Part shown: positions 6,306 to 7,688 of the stretch, in pieces
Layout: each line of letters opens with the position of its first letter
Position numbering within the stretch: the stretch's first letter is position 1
Origin: Thermoanaerobaculia bacterium
GTDB taxonomy: Bacteria; Acidobacteriota; Thermoanaerobaculia; UBA5066
Length of the DNA: 7,688 nt
Assembly: GCA_023717585.1 (NCBI GenBank)
Contig: JAMQPJ010000601.1
Coordinates: forward strand, 1-7,688
Direction: 5' to 3'
Notes under the pieces: model-generated
Told to the model about the DNA's origin: nothing
The model's input: only the letters and a program-made list of their open reading frames with translations
Databases searched by the model: none
Program-made: the position numbers and the translations under genes

Positions 6306-6320
6306 CGCGTTCCGGGAACG
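6304..6320. promoter_or_regulatory. Nested palindromes in divergent gap, candidate operator
   Basis: AACGCGTT (6304-6311) is a perfect 8-base palindrome. It runs directly into CGTTCC-G-GGAACG (6308-6320), perfect 6-base arms around one central base. The first overlaps the -35 of the minus-strand promoter; the second ends where the plus-strand TACACT begins. A protein bound here could control both divergent genes. No transcription factor is recognised. Confidence 0.35.
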
Positions 6321-6326
6321 TACACT
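6321..6326 (+). promoter_or_regulatory. Putative -10 element of the TraF-like gene
   Basis: TACACT, within GTACACTAGAGACCCGTATG, lies 10 bases before ATG 6337. Transcription would start about 2-4 bases before the ATG, so the mRNA would be leaderless or nearly so. The only ribosome-site candidate is a weak GAG. The block GTANANTNGAGNCC is shared with the site before 3604 (10 of 14 positions identical). Confidence 0.4.
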
Positions 6327-6336
6327 AGAGACCCGT

Positions 6337-7530
6337 ATGCCGTGGCTTCCCGCTCCGCCCCGAAAGCAGGTTATCGCGGCGTTTGCTGCCGCCCTCCTGT
6401 TGGCGGGTACGGCCGGCGCCCAGATGCCGTTCTCTCCCTTCGGCGCACGCTCTGCCGCGCTCGGGGGCGCGTCGGTGGGGCTCGGCCCGGACGTCGCCGC
6501 CGGGATCGACAACCCCGCGGCCGTCCCGGATCGGAACTTTGCGTTTACGGTTTCGGCCGGACTCCTCACGCGGGAGGCCGGCGATTTCCTGTCCCCGCTT
6601 CGCGTCATCGCGGGCAACAACCCGGTCGCGCTCGCGTCGGGTTCCCAGCCTCAGAGCTACGCGGACGTCGTCCAGTCCCTCCGCACGCTCGCCGATCCGG
6701 GAAACGGATTCGCCGGAAACGGAGCGGTGGGGCTGGCGATCGCGCGCGGAGGCTGGGAGCTCTCGTTCACGGACTGGGGTTTCAGCGGCCTCATGGCACG
6801 GACGGATCTCGTTCACACGGCGCTCGGGGCGAACCCCGCAACCTCGATCGCCTTCAACAACTCCGCAGCCGCCTTTCGCGGCCTCGAGCTCAAGGACGTC
6901 GCGCTTTCGAAATCGATGTCGTTCTTCCTTGGCCGGGTCACGGTGGGCGCTTCGGTCCACGCGCTGTTCGGTACGACGTACACGAAGGAAGAGTCCGCCT
7001 TCACGACCGACGTCGGCGATCCGTGGAACCTCGCCCAGCGCGCGCTGACGGGAACGGCGCGCTCCCACACGGACTGGTCCCTCGACGTCGGCGGTCTCGT
7101 GTCGCTCGGCCCGGTCCACGTCGGCGGGGTCTTTCGGGGAATCAACAAGCCCGCGTTCCCGTTCGCGGACGACGGCCCGGCGGCGGATCGCGGCCGTTCC
7201 GTGACCTGGGGACAGCAGGCCCGTGTCGGCGCTTCCGTGAAGATCCCGGTCCTCGGCCTCCTGGTGGCGGCGGATTACGACCTCACGGTGAACGAGACGC
7301 TCGTCGACAGCCTCCGCGTGCGGGAGCTGGGCGGCGGAGTGGAGTGGACGATCCTACTCGTCGTCGTGCGCGCCGGCGCCTTGGTGAACCTCGAGTCGCC
7401 GGACAGGTCGCCGGTCTTCACGGGCGGCGCGGGGGTGGTCATCGGTCCCGCGAAGGTGGATCTCGGAGGCTGGTACCGGACCGACAAGAGCGCGCTCGGC
7501 CTCACCCTCACGGCCCGCGCCGGCCTCTGA
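6337..7530 (+). CDS. TraF-like outer-membrane beta-barrel-type protein
   Basis: 397-residue exported protein. Residues 1-28 form a signal peptide (basic PPRKQ, hydrophobic VIAAFAAALLLAGTAGA, cleavage before Q29). The mature N-terminus, FSPFGARSAALGGASVGLGPDVAAGIDNPAA, resembles the opening of the TraF_2/PorV/UPF0164 group of barrel-like proteins (aRsaalGGagva...NPA). The rest alternates short hydrophobic strands with polar turns (VGLAIARGGWELSFTDWGF, LDVGGLVSLGPVHVGGVFRGI, ARVGASVKIPVLGLLVAADYDLTV) and ends in LGLTLTARAGL. This is consistent with an outer-membrane barrel, although it does not end in the classical aromatic residue. A 'conjugal transfer' label would be misleading, since no conjugation gene is present. 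ATG 6337 is chosen for the signal peptide. tgt begins 5 bases after its stop. Export is clear; family and function are tentative. Confidence 0.75.
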   Translation: MPWLPAPPRKQVIAAFAAALLLAGTAGAQMPFSPFGARSAALGGASVGLGPDVAAGIDNPAAVPDRNFAFTVSAGLLTREAGDFLSPLRVIAGNNPVALASGSQPQSYADVVQSLRTLADPGNGFAGNGAVGLAIARGGWELSFTDWGFSGLMARTDLVHTALGANPATSIAFNNSAAAFRGLELKDVALSKSMSFFLGRVTVGASVHALFGTTYTKEESAFTTDVGDPWNLAQRALTGTARSHTDWSLDVGGLVSLGPVHVGGVFRGINKPAFPFADDGPAADRGRSVTWGQQARVGASVKIPVLGLLVAADYDLTVNETLVDSLRVRELGGGVEWTILLVVVRAGALVNLESPDRSPVFTGGAGVVIGPAKVDLGGWYRTDKSALGLTLTARAGL

Positions 7531-7535
7531 CCCGG

Positions 7536-7688
7536 ATGCTCGGGTTCGAGGTCCTTTCCCCCTCCGGCGGCGGCGCGCGGGGCCCGCGGCGCGGACGGCT
7601 CACGCTCGACCACGGGATCGTCGAGACGCCCGCGTTCATGCCGGTCGGCACCCAGGGAACCGTGAAGGCCGCGCGGTGGAGCGACGTC
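7536..7688 (+). CDS. tgt: tRNA-guanine transglycosylase, N-terminus (cut by window edge)
   Basis: First 51 codons of bacterial Tgt, which exchanges guanine 34 of GUN-anticodon tRNAs for preQ1 on the way to queuosine. The start MLGFEVLSPSGG is followed by RRGRLTLDHGIVETPAFMPVGTQGTVKA (residues about 18-46), the strongly conserved opening of Tgt. A Gly/Ala/Arg-rich insertion (GGGARGPRR) replaces the usual short ARxG stretch. The catalytic aspartates and the zinc site lie beyond the window. The start ATG 7536 lies 5 bases after the previous stop, so co-transcription with the TraF-like gene is likely. No clear Shine-Dalgarno is seen, suggesting coupled translation. Confidence 0.93.
   Translation, partial: MLGFEVLSPSGGGARGPRRGRLTLDHGIVETPAFMPVGTQGTVKAARWSDV

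Noticed and set aside
6308..6320. Possible LexA (SOS) box at CGTTCCGGGAACG
   Set aside because: The arms are GTTC inward to GAAC with a 3-base gap. That is the reverse orientation and wrong spacing for CGAACN4GTTCG, and not the direct-repeat type either. Kept only as an unnamed palindrome.
6252..6620. N-terminal extension of the FYDLN-acid protein
   Set aside because: It would cross its own promoter and the divergent TraF-like gene. The family begins right at the zinc ribbon, and AGGAGG supports TTG 6251.
6325..7119. Minus-strand frame of 264 codons within the TraF-like gene
   Set aside because: Antisense shadow; Arg/Glu/Gly-rich with no signal peptide or motif, while the plus strand has a coherent exported protein.

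Overview
The window is a gene-dense, high-GC bacterial chromosomal segment of nine genes. Seven are complete and read in full, and one is cut at each end. The largest gap between genes is about 85 bases. I see no rRNA, tRNA, CRISPR array, insertion sequence or phage gene. Signal peptides, a likely outer-membrane barrel-type protein, a zinc-ribbon protein of the FYDLN-acid type and an ECF-like sigma/zinc-finger pair point to a Gram-negative. An Acidobacteriota-like (Thermoanaerobaculia-type) or Myxococcota/Deltaproteobacteria-like host would fit, but that is an inference from gene content and composition, not from a marker gene.

Layout. Bases 1-3541 carry five minus-strand genes read right to left: a DUF3467 protein (3541-3218), an exported thioredoxin-fold protein with a CAPC motif (3177-2641), a divergent ECF-like sigma factor (2593-2021), a membrane-anchored zinc-finger protein that is its likely partner (2024-1056, 4-base overlap with the sigma gene), and the N-terminal half of an OPT-family oligopeptide transporter (1034 to beyond base 1). 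From about 3590 two genes run on the plus strand: an exported TPR-like helical protein (3604-4479) and serine O-acetyltransferase cysE (4484-5401). cysE meets folK (5890-5402, minus) tail to tail with zero bases between the stop codons. Upstream of folK on the same strand is a FYDLN-acid zinc-ribbon protein (6251-5919, TTG start). Divergent from it are a TraF-like/outer-membrane barrel-like protein (6337-7530, plus) and the first 51 codons of tgt (7536 onward), 5 bases apart.

How it works together. The sigma/zinc-finger pair is a classic translationally coupled regulator-antiregulator arrangement. The zinc-finger protein carries an unusually long C-terminal part with a DUF3106-like helical region, as if a separate third gene had been fused on. 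The neighbouring exported CxxC thioredoxin-fold protein and DUF3467 protein may belong to the same transcription unit. CysE (cysteine synthesis), FolK (folate synthesis) and Tgt (queuosine modification of tRNA) are housekeeping enzymes.

The most interesting non-coding signal is recurrent. A TANACT/TATAGT-like -10 hexamer lies exactly 7 bases before the start codon of the OPT gene and the TPR-like gene, with a weaker copy at the same distance before the sigma gene and a related one 10 bases before the TraF-like gene. This suggests leaderless or near-leaderless transcription in this genome. The -10 at about 3590 is nearly symmetric and could fire in both directions. The 6252-6336 divergent gap holds a good sigma70-type promoter and a nested palindrome that could be an operator.
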